64,000 nucleotides of DNA, from positions 50,110 to 114,109 of the forward strand of contig QLIY01000402.1 of assembly GCA_003260075.1 (NCBI GenBank). The letters run 5' to 3'. The notes below the pieces were generated by a model that did no database searches, was not told the DNA's origin, and saw only the letters and a list, made by a program, of their open reading frames with translations. The translations under genes and the position numbers were made by a program. Positions 1 through 14,200 of the stretch are shown here, piece after piece (within the stretch, counting starts at the first letter, position 1; each line of letters opens with the position of its first letter). The DNA comes from Phallusia mammillata (taxonomy: Eukaryota > Chordata > Ascidiacea > Phlebobranchia > Ascidiidae).

Positions 1-3000
1 GGGATTTCCTTCACGCAGGAAACTGTTCTGAATATTACATACAAGTATGGCACGACGCACACAGCGGCCGGCCTTGCTCTTACACATTTGGAGTTTCAAA
101 ACTCTCCACGATATAACGACAACAACACCGACAAAATTATCATTCTTGTAACAGACGGAATGTAAGTTGGAATTGTACAGAAGATCTACATAAATTTTGT
201 GTTGTCTGAATCGTGTAACTTCGGCTGATTTGTAAAATGTCAAGTTTGGAAATACATAACTTGCGTTGTCAAACACGATATTTTGGGTTATAGAGCAAAC
301 GACGCCGACCGTCTGCCCAATGTCATCGAAGAGATTCGAAATAGCAGCATCGAAGTAATTGCAATTGGTGTAGAAAATTACGGTTTGCAGCAACTTCAAG
401 TAAGTGACTAGAACAGTGGTACTACTTGTTAAAGAGAGGGGACATGCATCAGACTGTGGGGCAGACCTGAGCATTTTACGGCCCGCAGGCCACAACCGGC
501 TAGTTGGGTGTCACTGTCTGGCCCGCGTGAGGTCAAGTAAATTAAAACATAAATCAACGGCCAGGAATTTGGCCGAATGGTCTGGCGCACCTGACCCACA
601 TACAGACATAAAAAACCTGATCGGGATTCGTCCCCGGGGATGTCCTGGGTTCGAACGCGCCTGACCCACATACAGACATAAAAAACCTTGATCGGGATTC
701 GTCCCCGGGAGAGTCCTGGGTTCGAAATAAAAAAAACCTGATCGGGATTCGTCCCCGGGAGAGTCCTGGGTTCGACGTAAAATATAAAGTAGGGCCTAAC
801 TATGCATACCACCAAGAAGACCTATTGTCCAGCGCGCCTGACCCATATACAGAATAAAAAAAAACTGATCGGGATTCGTCCCCGGGAGTGTCCTGGGTTC
901 GAACCCCGTGAAAAAACAAAAACATAAATCAAAAAATAGGCCTATTTATGCTGTGCATAAAATACGGCAGTGTTGCTTTTATGTTGAAAAGACTGCCATT
1001 ATTTTTTTGTTTTATATCCAGGGTTGCCAATGACATGGACCTTAAAATAAGGACAACCGAAGATTTAATTTTTATACGAAACAAAGCAAACATTTTAACA
1101 CATTTTTTTGCATTTATACGAGCCATGACATTTTAACATGCCACACTTTTTGCCAGAAACAATCTGTTCCAGCAATTTCTTGTTCGAAGAAAATACATCT
1201 CACGCCAGCCCAGGTCTATAGGTGTACGTTTACTTGTAGCAGAGATTGAAATCCCGAGATTTGACTTGTAACTGTTAAAAATAAAACAAAATAAGACTCA
1301 ATTTAAAAACAAGGACATTTCTTAGAAATAAGGAGAATATTTTTTTTCTATGCCATTGCCCTTCAAAATTAGGACAAATCTTGGAAATAAGCAAAAGTTT
1401 ACATAAAATACAAGTTGATCAAACTCATGTTTAACCGCATAAAGCCTAGGGCGCCATTTTGTGTCAAAAAAATAAATTAAATTGCTATTTTTTATGTCAA
1501 TTTGTCCGCAGGTTTTTATGGTTTTTTAATGGTGAAAATTAATACTAAGCAGAATTAGATTCAAAGTTGGTTCGGCCTTTTTAACGCAAATCAGTTTTCT
1601 TATGTGGCTCCTTTGAAAAATTAAAATTAATTTGAAAATTAAGTGTAAAGTTTTTTTAATATTTTTAATTAATATCTTTACGGAAAATACAACAGTACAA
1701 GAACTGATTGGTGACAACAAAGCAAATTAGACAGTTGATCGTGTTTATAGTGTTATTGACAGATAAACAGTAAAATGTTAATGAACGCATCACTTTCTCA
1801 TAACTGCCATAAATTAAAACAGATTCTGCATGTACAGCTTTTGAAACTGATTGCAACAAGTTTTTAACCTTAAAAATTAACTACCAAATCCAATAAGCAA
1901 AAACTGTAAACGTTTTTTTTTAAATAAACACAGCTTATTACCAATGGAAACAGCGACAACATTCGAACTATGCAGACGTTTTTGGAGCTGGAAAGCATCG
2001 TCAGTGATCTGCAGACATTAATTCTAAGCAAAGTTGATGGTAAAAAAACTATATAAGAAACATGAAAAATGAATGGTCTGGGTCCCCTTATGCGAATGTG
2101 TTTTGTTGAGACGAATTTATAAAATAGTCAAGACTCCTCTGTAACTACCGCTAAATTAAAACCACAAAGCATCGCTTCATGTTTTGACGCCAACTTTTTC
2201 TTTAGGAAGCAAAACTTTTGTAAAATTTTGCCCCCGATTGCACATTTCTGCAACTAAACAAAATTTCCAACATTATCTCATCGTAATAAAAATAAGCATT
2301 TGTTGCCAGACATTAAATGTTATCTTAGCTGTCGTTGCATAAACGAGTATTGTTCTTCAAGCAGTTTTTATTGTAAAGAATCGACGTTTCGACGTTATTA
2401 TTATCTCAACTTTCTTTGGTGTGTTTCTTTTGAACGATATATTTGATTTAAGTGCTTAGTTTATTTTGACATGTTTTAGACTGATTGTAATATTTAATAT
2501 TATGCTTTAGAGAATCCACCACCGTGCGAAGTAGAAACGACCACTGTACAATGTCACCAAGATCATGTCTTTGTTCAGTAAGTGCGGCTTCTTAAAATTC
2601 TTGTTTATTGGTATGTACTTCCTTTGAAATGTAAATATCTAAAAATAAATGTAAAGTTCAGAAAAACCACTTAGTCGTTCACCCTTTGGTTTTAAAGATA
2701 TATATATTTCGCTATTACAGCATCGTCAGTATCTTATTCAAATAGAATCCAAAATAAAATAAAAAAATAAATCAGGCAAATTTACTCAAAAAATATTTGG
2801 TGCAGAGTAATACGTTTGGGCTTGTACTTTTGGACCCTAATTTCAGTGCTAAGCTTTCATTTCGGTTTGGGCCTAAGATTCTACAAATTGGGTTTGATTG
2901 GGGCTTGACTTTATAATCAGGATCTTACCAACTTTCGGGCTAATAATTTGGGCCTTTTTTATAACTACTCGTTTCGAACTGGGTCCCTTCTTGCCAAAAG

Positions 3001-6000
3001 GCTACGGCTTACTTACTTCCAGGGTTTTTTTAAGGTTTGGTTTGGGTGACCGCTAAGTAGTTTTGAGAGACCGCAAGTGTTTCATTTAAATACCAAAAAA
3101 TAGCCATATTTGCATTTACGAATTATTTATTAGGCAACTGGAGTTGCAAGTCCAAATTTTGGGAAACCGCTGGAGAAATTAAAAACACCTTAAAAAACAC
3201 TGCTTACTTCTACCAACGCCAGGAGGTGCGGGCGCTACTGTTCTATTGAGAATCTCTGAATAAATGTGTACAGTTTTTTTGCAAATTAAAACTTGTTTAT
3301 AGCGTCGCCAAAGACGTAAGAGACCAGATGAGAATGACGTCAGGAGACCAGCTCGTGATGTCAAGCAAATACGTTCCAACCGTTACCCACGTTGACCCAC
3401 AATGCGTTGCGTCATCCAACTATGATTTCAATGTCACCTTGACCGACTGTGATGTCAACATAACAGTAAGTAGTAATTTGGAAACAAATTATGTTCACCA
3501 TGTTTGACCTTGTTTAAAAGCAACATTTTTGTTTGAATTAAACTGAAGAGTTGTAAGTCGGCTCGAGTTCTTGGTTTAGGCCCGGTTCATACATAAGTTC
3601 AACTATAAAACGGGTTTTATTCGACCTAATTTTGGCTTTGTTTCCAAACAACATTCATCACCATCATTTCGGACCGCTTAATAAAACTTCAGGGCACTCT
3701 ATCACCAGGGCACTATTTCTGTTAGTTGCACATCTATACATATTTTACGTCCGTAAGTAGTCCAACAGTCTTAGCCCCTTCAACCAATTTTATGTCCCAA
3801 GAAATTGTTTAAACCACTTTGCGGCGTCCTAATTATATTCCATCAACAAAAATATAGGCCTTTACTACTTTCTGAATTACAATCAACACTCGAAACGGCA
3901 TGAAATCAAAGCTAAGGCTAAAACTGCACTGTTGCGCGTTTTTTTTAATGTAAAAAGTCCTTCAAAGTTTTTGGTTGTTGACAGAAAAACGGGTCGTTAA
4001 TAATCTTTTCCTTCACCCTATGGCCCGCGTCTGTGGATCTTTCTCCTGTTGTGAGATTCAGCTACTTTTGTGTATCTTGTGTTTACAACAACACAGCTGT
4101 CATTGATTCGCAGATTACTCCCGTTTCGTCGTAAGTTTTTCTTCAAAATTGTGTGGTTACTTTTCAAATTTGTTTCTAGTATATGTAGAGAAGCAGAATA
4201 GAATTTTATTTTAAACGAATTTAAATGCAAAAGTATTTTTAACGTCAGTTTTATGTTTTAATTTTTGGGGTTAAAAAGTTTTGCAAATGTAAAACAAGCG
4301 ATAACGACAAAAACAGTTCATTTAATAGTTTTTGACTTCTTTAGCCTATATGAATTTGCTTTAAACGTACTATTTTGCATTTCCCGCAACTCATGTTTCC
4401 AAGTACAGTGTTTGTTACTTATTTTTAGACTTTGTAAAATAATTTCCACCATTATGCTTTTTGCTAGTTTATCTGAACTTAAATGTAGATATAAAAAATA
4501 TTGATACTTTTTGGTTTTAGTGTTGAAAACTTGGCTCTTTAAAGTTTTAAACACAAATAAATCCTTTGAAATGTAACTACATAAAAATTTTAGGAAAGCG
4601 AACTTTTCTCTTGATTCTCAACAAGGACAATTCATGTTGACAATTGGAATTTTCGAAGATGATTTCACAACCCCGCTAATCTCTATAATTTTTGTCCCTG
4701 AATTTGTGAACGTTGTTGTGGAATTGCACTCCAGTAGTCCAGGGTTTATAACAGAGGTAAAATACATCGGTGTATTACTTCATGGAAATATTGGTTTTGG
4801 AAGCGGAAGTTGCCACTGTTTACCCATAGAAATAAAACTGATCAGAAAATAAAGAGGGCCCCTCATTTCCATCAAAACTAGAGATTTAAAATGGTATAGT
4901 CAACGGCAATCGGCATCACTATTATTTAGCATCAAAGTAATGGTTAAATTTAACGCCTTGCCGATTTGATTTAAAAGTTTAATATCCACGCACACTTATA
5001 TAACTTGCTGGTACGATGTTTCTTTATGTGAACTCATGTGTATTATTCTGATTCGTTGCGTACAGCCGCATAACCTGTAAGTTAGGTCTTAAAATATAGG
5101 CTTATCCAAGAAGACCAAGAAGGTAATCTAGTGAACTTGTCTAAATACAATTTGTCACAAAGCCAAGTGGAGCAACAAAGCTTTATGCTAACTGTCGGAA
5201 ATCAATTCACATATAGGACGTCGAAAACGTATAGGACGTCGAAACGTCGATTGTTTACAATAAAAACTGCTGGATGGGGGGGGGGGTTCACATATTTTTA
5301 CCTTAAGTTTTTCTATACTTTTATACTATTTTACAAACAGATGTTGGACTGTTGGGCAACCGATCATCTTGGGACAGACAAAAACTACACACTCATCGAA
5401 AATGGGTCAGTAGAAAATACATAAAAATGTGTGTACTCGGACAATCTCAGTGTCTACCAAGACATTAAAACATAAAAAGGTGTCCAGAATTAACTACAAG
5501 CAAGACATAAGAGTAATTCTGAAACTATTTCTTCCGTATTACTTTATTTGTTTGTTTGTTTTTTGCACCCAGGTTTCTTGCTTTCAAATTGCCTACGTTT
5601 CTATGCAACGTCTTTGCATCTTAAAAAATTAACCATTTTTTAAGGTTTTTTGTTTTGAGTTTAATTTAAATTAAAATGTTATAGGTTGAGTATAGCGACG
5701 TCTCTTAAATTTCTTGTACAAAAACACGCGACCTTTAAAACCCATCACCAATTTTTCAAACGAATATACTGGCCCAGTCAGGGTGGCTATACCCTCCTAA
5801 TAAAATACCAGAAGTCATACTCTGCTCCCACATCTGTTCAACGTTTCAAAACTGGATTTATTTTTACAGACTTCCGGCCGGTGGAGAATTCTTGAACAAG
5901 CCAGCTGTTGTGATTTTTGCTAACGGGAATCACTCCATTGCTAAGTTCAAATTTCGGTCATTTGTTTGGCCAAATGACTGGAACAGCGTGGTGTTCATCT

Positions 6001-7375
6001 ATTGCAGGGTCGAAGTCAAAATAGAACCTGACAGACTGGTAAGTGCGTTTTAAGTAGGCGTATTATATTTTAATTTTTTGTTGCTTAAACCAGCGATGTA
6101 GATCGGCTCGGGCTTTTCGGTTTGGGTTTAGGCCGGTTTGAGGCTTAAGTTACATAAAAACGGGCATGATTTGGAACTGACTTGACACTGTGTAATACTT
6201 TGCTGCAATTTTGGGCACGAATTTGGGATTTGATTTTTAAAATAAGTCTGGTTGGGGACCGGGCTCTAAATTAGGACATGCTTACAGCTCTGGGTTACAG
6301 CTACAGATTTGAAATTTTGTCTTGTAACAATTTACATGATGGGCCAAAATGAGATTTGAGCTTACAACCCTTTGATTCTAATTTGACGTGTGCGTCTGCA
6401 GGCAATTAGTGTTAAGCAAGCCAAACTGTTGTTTCCCTGAAATTAAACCTTGTCTTGAACGGGAAATTTTTGTCACAAATTTAATGTGTAGTTTACTACA
6501 CAGAGTTCACATGGGCAAGGTCGCAGATCGATTCAACCCGAAAAAACATTCAACTTCTCAAATCTGGTCCAATTGTTATTTCTGCAAACAAGAACAGCTG
6601 TCGTCAGGTAAGTGGAAACAGGAAAATAACCTTAACTTTGTTTTGGAAATGATAGTGGTTTAGCAAAACAGAAACGATGACCTTACAGGCCACCGTATTT
6701 TTTGCTGAGTTGTTCTTATACTAAGTAAAATTAATTAGGTAAAGGCATCAAGCCAATGATTGACAAGCTGCAGACAGCGCATACTGTATCGGCTATCTCT
6801 TATCACCAGCTGCAATGATGAGACCTTACAAGCCGAAACAGTGTACACTGTCTGCAGCCCTATTACTGTACGTTTGGATTTGATTCAGCGTATTTTTGCA
6901 TAATGTAAAATATTTTGTTTTGTCTTAAAAGCGTATGAATGTATTCACGTTTGGTTTATTTAGAAAAATGGTGGCTGCAGCGATATTTGTGCGACGGCCA
7001 ATGGAAACACGATATGTTTGTGCAACCCTGGACGTAGTCTTGGAGCAGACGGGGCGACTTGCTATGGTATGGATGTTAATAAAACATGTGTGTTTGAATG
7101 ATCCAAACTCTAAAGCTTTACTATGCCTAAGCATTGTAGCCGATTGTTAACATTTTTTACGAACGTTGTAAGAATCAAAAGTTGGTCCACTAGATACATC
7201 CAACTTTATAATATTTTATGTTTCAGAGGAGCAATTGCCAGAAAACGACACAACCATTCAAATTCAAAACATAATGGTTTTGTTCTTGGTGGTTATAGTT
7301 TTATTCTTCGTCTTTGGGAGAGTCAAGAAAAAAATGCAAACTAGCAATAATCACCAATCAAAGGTTGATCTGTAA
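1..7375 (+). CDS. VWA-ZP-EGF single-pass membrane protein (5' partial)
   Basis: Eleven exons keep phase: 1-161, 294-399, 1934-2039, 2511-2577, 3303-3465, 3985-4130, 4594-4756, 5341-5405, 5870-6038, 6964-7066, 7227-7375 (466 codons with stop; the 5' end lies outside the window). Exons 1-3 give the C-terminal half of a von Willebrand A domain (IIILVTDG, then VIAIGV). Exons 4-9 read as a zona pellucida domain: spaced cysteines, the DCWAT...YTLIENG signature (5347-5405), then KFKFRSF and FIYCRVEV. Exon 10 is an EGF-like module (GGCSDIC, ICLCNPG, GATCY). The last exon encodes about 20 hydrophobic residues (MVLFLVVIVLFFVFG), an RVKKK stop-transfer signal and a short tail. ZP domains polymerise extracellular proteins, and VWA domains bind matrix or partner proteins. 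An egg-coat, matrix or epithelial-surface role is inferred. The domain calls are strong; the exact orthologue is unknown. Confidence 0.82.
583..910 (+). repeat. Four-copy ~70-bp tandem repeat with tRNA-like B box
   Basis: In intron 2 of the ZP gene, four imperfect copies share GATCGGGATTCGTCCCCGGG followed by TCCTGGGTTCGA. Copies start near 583, 657, 727 and 835; the third is shortened. GGTTCGAACCC (about 897-907) matches the pol III B box, so the unit may be a tRNA-derived SINE fragment that amplified in tandem. No complete cloverleaf was seen. Confidence 0.65.
2361..5270. repeat. Inverted copies of a 35-bp repeat (2361-2396 and 5236-5270)
   Basis: The 2361-2396 segment, running from GCAGTTTTTATTGTAAAGAA to the TCGACGTTTCGACGT motif, is the reverse complement of 5236-5270 with about one mismatch. 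Both copies are in introns of the ZP gene. They look like fragments of one dispersed element; a similar CGACGTCCTATAC motif occurs at about 22375. Confidence 0.5.
3020..3202. mobile_element. Short hAT-like MITE (183 bp) in ZP-gene intron
   Basis: The ends are imperfect inverted repeats (CAGGGTTTTTTTAAGGT at left, the complement of CAGTGTTTTTTAAGGT at right). The element is flanked by a perfect 8-bp direct duplication CTTACTTC at 3012-3019 and 3203-3210. An 8-bp duplication and CAG-type ends are typical of hAT transposition. It has no coding capacity. A related inverted copy lies at 58490-58628 with its own 8-bp duplication. Confidence 0.85.
5276..5286. other. Poly-G run (probable gap placeholder)
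   Basis: Eleven Gs in an intron of the ZP gene. Unlike the other runs, no clear long duplicate flanks it. It has the same length class and strand as the duplication-junction runs, so it is probably also an assembly gap filler. Confidence 0.6.
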
Positions 7376-8235
7376 CCTCATTTGGACCACATCCTTTTCT
7401 GTGTTTTTTTGGTGATCCTTTTTCGTGAAAATTAAGGTCGCCTTTCTTGTGTTCGTTGTAGGATGTGATTTGTCATGAGGAAGCGTTATATATATATATT
7501 TATATACACGGAAATAAAATGAGCCTACAGACGCACTTTTTGTCAAAAGAGATTATTTAGATTTTAGAAGTACACGAATTCACTGCTACAAAAAAGATGT
7601 ATCAACCCTAATTTATACGCCCTAGTCGACAAATTTGTGCAGAACGAAAGTTGTCGATTCCAAGACGAAAACCGAATAGTAAAAACACTGCGATCAAAAC
7701 TTCGTATTAACAGAAATAGAGGGTTTTTGCAGTATCGACATGGCGTCTATATTTAAATCCGGTTTGTAGGTATGTTTGGATTTTGTTGCCGATAACTAAG
7801 CCTGTTAGCGTTAGGAATTATTTTTTCAATAGATCTCAAAGTTTTTTTTTAATTTGTCCAAAGAAATTATAAAACTTTGTGATTTGTCGTGCATATTAGG
7901 CTTGTCTTTTCCACTAGTAAATACCTCTGAATTTTTCTGTGTAATCATCCGATTTTTCTTTGTGATCATCCGAAAAGAAGCTGGTGTTTTTTTTCTTTAA
8001 ATGTTTTGTTGCAGAAAGTTTAGAAAAAAAAGAAAAAATACACGAATACTTTGCAAATACTTTGCCACTTGGGCTTGAAATATTCTAATAGAAAATTAGG
8101 CCTTAATCTATTTGTTTTCTGATTTATGTTGTCGAATAATATTCGTTTTGCTTGCAAATTACCGAACTTTTTATTCTTTTTTTGCACAAAGTCTGCAATC
8201 TTGTTTTTTGTTTTAAAACAACTTAATGTCGTGTC
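7376..8235. other. Intergenic spacer, ZP gene to RABGAP1
   Basis: Holds the 3' flank of the ZP gene, including an AATAAA at 7513-7518 about 140 bp after the stop and a short TA-rich stretch at 7488-7506. It also holds the presumed promoter and 5' leader of RABGAP1. No other gene was seen. Confidence 0.6.
7513..7518 (+). terminator. Polyadenylation signal AATAAA of ZP-domain gene
   Basis: Canonical AATAAA 138 bp downstream of the TAA at 7373-7375, in the correct orientation. Confidence 0.6.
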
Positions 8236-11200
8236 ATGGACCAACTTTCTGTCCATAGTGCTTCTTCAGATAATGTTTCATCTGAATTTGAAGTTGTTCA
8301 AGCAATGGAAACAGGACTAAAGGTATAAACAACATAACACATGCATTTTTTGAACTTCTCAAATTCTGCTATACTTCTTTCGTGTGTTATTTATTTTCAA
8401 CAGCATTTTTTTTCTAAATTGTTTTTCTATGTCAGTTGTACCTTTGTTTCATTTTGTTTAGTTTTATCTGGTTGCAGCTAATAGTTTTCTTTTTATACAG
8501 ATCGCGGACAATGGAAATGAATCTGATTTGAAGCAAAACCTCAAAGAAATTATGACATCCAGTCAAAGTACTCTGGCTTCAAATGATACAAGTAAAATTA
8601 AAGCATGCTTTCTGCTGTTATGATGTTTTTGGCCAATGGTCTTTATTTGAAACTCTAATTTTTTACTTAACTTATTTGTAAACATAGGTAATATGGCAAA
8701 CATTTTTCTAGCTTTGTTATCTTGTCTTTAAACAGCAGTATAAAGTTTTAGCTTTATCTGATAAAAACCCTTGCAGCTGCAATAATTATTTTGAATCTTT
8801 GCTGTCTGGACATGTTGGTGCTAACTAGGTACAGAATAAATATGTGAATGTTTTGTTTAACCATACTATTTTATATGATAAAGCTATGTGCCCTGTCAAG
8901 CACAGTAAAGTGAAGGTGAAGTTACACTTTAAGCCTGTAAAAACCATAGTGTGCCTACAGAGAACCGACTACTTTTGTTTTTGCCGCTTAGCAGAAAGTT
9001 GTATACATAGCAAATGAAACTTTTTTTAACTTTAAATTCTTGACAAAAGTTCATGTCGCATGCATTGTTGGTTTTTGTTAAAAAGGCTGTCTTTGATATG
9101 ACTGTTACTAAATCAATGCTGTTTTAAATTCCTGATTAGTATTGATTTTTACTCGATCAATAAAATGCTGATGGTAGTGTTGTCCTACACATTTAGATAG
9201 TTGCTACTTCAAAACTAAATATCTTTAATATTTACCACACAAGCTGTCTTTAACATTTACCACACAAGCTATCTTCAACATTTACCACATATAGACTAAA
9301 GATAAATTGTTATGGCTAACCTTACTTACATGTGCATCTGATTTTTCTAAGGTTTATCAAGTGAAGACAAATCAGAAGCAAGGCCTGATTCATTGATGCT
9401 CCAAAGTCAAGGTATAAACTCTTAAAACAATTTGTTATCTAAACAGTTTGTTGGTGCTTATAATATTGCTGAAACCTTTATATGGTGGTTTATTGTTATA
9501 AAGGAACTTCTTAGTTGGTTTATGATCTATGGAAGTGGGGTCACCTCATGTATAATGCGTTATTGTTGTATTTTGTGCCTCATAATTGCATGTGAGTCAT
9601 AAACAAAAAGCATATTTACCAGATGGCATTTTTATGAACCATAACACTATCTCTTTCAAATACGTCCACTTTGCTGTTGCTTTTTAGATGTGTTTCATAG
9701 TTTTTTTGTTGTTCTAAAACAAATAATATTAGTTGGGGCCTAAAGTGAAACATATATATATACATAGATACAAGATATACATTACAAAACTTAAAGATAA
9801 ATTAATAAATTAAATAAATTAACCATGGTATGACATGTGACTAGAATGGAAAAAGCAGCCCCCAACCCCACTCCAGTTGTTCGCCACTGACATTCGCTCA
9901 TTTTTTAGAAAACACTTTAAGCAAATCACCTGATGATGAGGACTGCATTTTGTTTAACGGAGTTTACTACCTTGGTTGTGCATCAGTAAATGCCCCTAGA
10001 AGTGAACCAGAAGCACTTCGGACAATTTCGATTCTTCGTAGCCAGCAAGAGCCCAGTTCTGAGTTGCACCGTTCCACAGAACTGCCTGGAGACACCGATA
10101 CCGCCAACAAACAGATTGAGATTGTACTGAGTATTCCAAGTCGTGCAGATGGAACTGTTAGGTAGGTTGGAATAATATTAGTTTTGTGTGGGATATGGTG
10201 CACAAAACAGGCCAAGGAATAAACATAACATTTTTGGGGCCCAAGCTCAGCTAGCAATCTGGAAGCATGGTTTACAAAGGAAATGTGTAAAGAAAATCTG
10301 GCTATGGGATTTTTGTAAAAAAATATAAAATCTGACTATGGGATTTTTGTCATGTCCTAGTTTGCTCTTGTGCCTTGCTCTGCAACCTGTATAAATTGTA
10401 TAAAAATAAAACACATTAACTGTTTCAGTCTGTTTTAACATTCCTATCTTTTAAAACCTTCCAAACATTCAGAACTATTCCTGAGTGGATCATTTGTGTC
10501 CCTGTTTGACTTTTGTAGCAGTCTTTTTCTATGATACAGTTCATTGCCACATCTTTCCTTTACCAACCTGCATTACAAATATATTATTTCAAGTTTCGAA
10601 TTCACTTTTGCAGCCATTTTCTTCGATGTAGTCAAAATATAGGGTGCAGTTAAAGACTACAACCCAGCTTAGCCAACCAAGTCCAGATATCTAATTGTAG
10701 TTTTATTTCAAAACCCCAACCCCGATATCTACAACCTTGAGCATTTTCTACAAATTTGAAAAATTATAATATGCCCGCATGGGCTTAGCTGGCTAGACAA
10801 TGGTTAAACGAGCAGTTTTAAACGTTACTGTCAAGAGAGATAGAATAATGACTATTTAATAAGTTAATAATCATGTTATTACGTTTAGGCTGCTGGAGCC
10901 TGAAGGAACTGTTGTCATGGGTTCGTATAAGCTATACACAATACTGTTTTGTGTGCGTGGTGCAGATGAAAGTATCGAAAGAGATTGCTTCGCTTTTACT
11001 GAATCACATCAACAGTCAGGAATTTTTCAATGCCACGTGTTTCGATGTGATGTCCCAGAAGCAGTAAGTCAAATATTTATTTGCTTGCTTCTGCTGTTGG
11101 TATTTTTTTAATGGGTGGCAATTTACCATTTTATTTCATTCAGTTTAGATTTTTTTGATTTACACAAAAAATTCTTGAATATTGTAGCTGGTCCATACAG

Positions 11201-14200
11201 GAGATAAATTTAAATTGAAATGGTTTCTTTATCGTTTTAGCAAATCTTGTTTCAAATCTTTTTAACACATTTTGTTTCATTTGTACAAAAGTTTTAATTC
11301 ATATTTTATGTTAAATCATATGTTGGGGTTGTATGAAAAGTAAACCCAATATTTGTTGGAAATATACCATACATCAAGACGCACATTTTTTGCTGAGAGT
11401 ATTTAGAATCAAAATAGACATCAAGACTTGTATTTATTGACCCTGGTGCAAGTTATGTTCTGTATTATATACCAGAAACATGCCTTTCTTAATGCAACAT
11501 AAGTTATCATGGGGGGGGGGTGCACGTTTTTTTGCTGAAAGTATTTAGAATCTGCCAAATAGACATCAAGACTTATTTTATTGACCCTGGTGCAAGTTAT
11601 GTTCTGTATTATATTATATACCAGAAACATGCCTTTCTTAATGCAACATAAGTTATCATAAATATTAAAAAAACTAAAGAACATCATTGTCGTTTTAAAT
11701 TTTCACAGGTGAGAAAAGTTCTGTACAGTTTCGAATTGGCATTTCGCAGTATTCCTAAAAGTCCTCCAACTGAGCAGCCACCAACTGGTATTCAACTTCT
11801 TAAAAGGTAAGTTATAAAGTACTTCTTGTTTTTTTTTCGAATTTAATTGTTTGTATAGTAGATCATTTAGCATGTTTCGAACATTTTCGCTGTTTTGCAC
11901 TTACTATAGAGATACCATTAGTGCATACTTGCGACTAACATCTATATTTCACAGGTCACAAATATCTGAGGGAGAATCTGTTGTTGCACATGATAGCTCA
12001 TTTTTGTCTCCTGGTTCAACCGAGGCCTTGTCCCAACAAATAGTCGATGACTCGATTTATGGCTTCACTGTCTCTCTTGAAATCAAGTAAGACTTTCAGT
12101 ATCTGGTGTGTAATGTTCTTTGATCTTTCACTAATATATGTCACACTTATTGAGTGATTGTCATTATTTTAGAACTAAAAGTCTGTTTTGCTTTTCCAGA
12201 TGTAATTGTATGACAGTAGTTACAAAAAAGACTAGTATTAGTTGGTACCACTGCTTTGCAAGTTTTGCTCCTAAAAAACTGATGCACACATTCTAAATCA
12301 GTGTACCTAATCTAGAGTTGTTTTTAGCATTCTTTCTTACATTTTACAAGACTGACTTACTGTAGAATGCAGTAGCTGTACTATAAGGTACTGGGTCACC
12401 TATTATAACATTGTTTCAGAAATGTTTTTTTAAAGTGAATTCAAATAATCTTTTATTTTGTTACAGGGAAGATGATGGCAAAGGTGGATATGCGACAGTC
12501 CCATGGGATAAAACATCATCATGCTTTAAATTCCGTCGAAATTTGGAGAAGAAGGTCATTGTGACAGTTACACAGACCAGCAATGTTGAATTGACAATTG
12601 AAAGGTGCAAAGTTAGATTGTTTGTCACACACCATAATGCCATTGTGTGTGGGTGCTATTGCAAGATTAGAAACACACCCTTTATTGCTGGAAGGCTAGT
12701 TGGGTTTTTTTGGCAGGCACTATGGATGAGCCGAGCCAGAACCCGGATACTCGGTAACCAGCATCGCTGGTTTTAATGCTCGGTGCTCGGCCGAGCAGTT
12801 GCACAAACTGGCCCGAGCGCTAAGTTTGCATATTCATGCCCTGCTAACATACGTAACTAGTGTTCGAAATGGTTTCTATAAACAAAAACGAATGATTTTT
12901 CAAATGTAATAGATGGTGGAAAAAACGTGTACTTCATGGGCATGTACAGCTTAATACACCGCTGGTGACGTAAGAGACTTTGTAGAGCTAAAACGTAGAA
13001 AGGGGATTTTTTGTGACGTCACAATGCACCGAGCCAACAGAACATTTGCAGTTTTAGCACATCCCTAGCAGGCACTGTAGTTTTGTCCAAATTAACTGCA
13101 ATGTACCAACCTAAGTAAGAGTTTATTCAGACATTTTTATGATTGAAAAACCAGTAGTTGACTTCTTAAAGTTGCATTTTGTTTCCATTGGAAGGAATAA
13201 CATTTAAACCCGCTAATATTTTGGCTTTTAAAGCAAATCTAAGACTTTAACTAGTTATGAACTTTGACTATAAGTAGGATTATTATATACCGTACTGTTG
13301 CAAAATATTGTGTGGACAAAATTTAACCTTTTTTACAATCTTATTGCCATTGTATTGATTCCATGTAAAACAAACTGTTTCTGAAAAGAATTTCGTGTTT
13401 TATCATAAGTATGTGTTCTAGGTGTTTTGGCTTGCTGCTCACACCAGGGCGTAATGTAAAACAAAGTGACATGCATTTACTCGACATGGAACGAGCTGTA
13501 CCAGAAGAGGAGAACAATGTTGTTGGGATACACACAGTGGTGGGAACGTGGGACCCAACCCACCAACACTTTGCATTGCTAAACTCTGAGACTCAAAAAG
13601 GTAAGCACCAGTGTATCCTCCAATTTGCCACATGTCTGGGCATACAGCTATGGACTGCTGTGAGCAACGTTAGATGTGCACATGGTGATTATATGCTGTC
13701 ATGCTTAGGATAAAGTTTCTTGTTTAGTGTAAATGCACATACGGTATTTGTGGATAACTTAGAGCAGTGGTTTTTCGCCATATCTGACTTTGACAAAATA
13801 GTTGTATGGTTGGAAAACACGATTATTTACCAAGCTGTATACTGTATGCTTTTTATTGAATCTATTCTAAATTGTGCCTGTTGTTTTACAAGAGTGTTTG
13901 CAAATAAGATATTGCAATTATGTGGTGTTTAAGTTATGTCTTATAGCTGAAATCATAATTAGTAAGGAGTAGGGTTACTTCTTCAATTTTATTGTCTTTG
14001 TTTTCTGCTAAAACTTTTGGAAATTGTGCTTTATAGCTAAAATGATAATTTGTTAGCAGAAAGGGTTACTTTTTCAATTTATTACCATTTTTTACCATTC
14101 ACATTTAAATAGTTGAAAGTTGTGTTTTATATATAGCTGAAATAATATTTTGTTAAGAGAAGGGGTTATTATGTATACTTCCCTATTTTCATTAGCATTG

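Noticed and set aside
948-1136. Small open frame of 62 codons with hydrophobic residues
   Set aside because: It lies in intron 2 of the ZP gene, has a mirror frame on the other strand, and lacks splice or domain support.
6388-6606. Cys-containing open frame in the ZP gene, ending at a good donor
   Set aside because: Its entry and exit phases do not fit between exon 5870-6038 and the EGF exon 6964-7066, which join directly in phase 0. It has no domain match.
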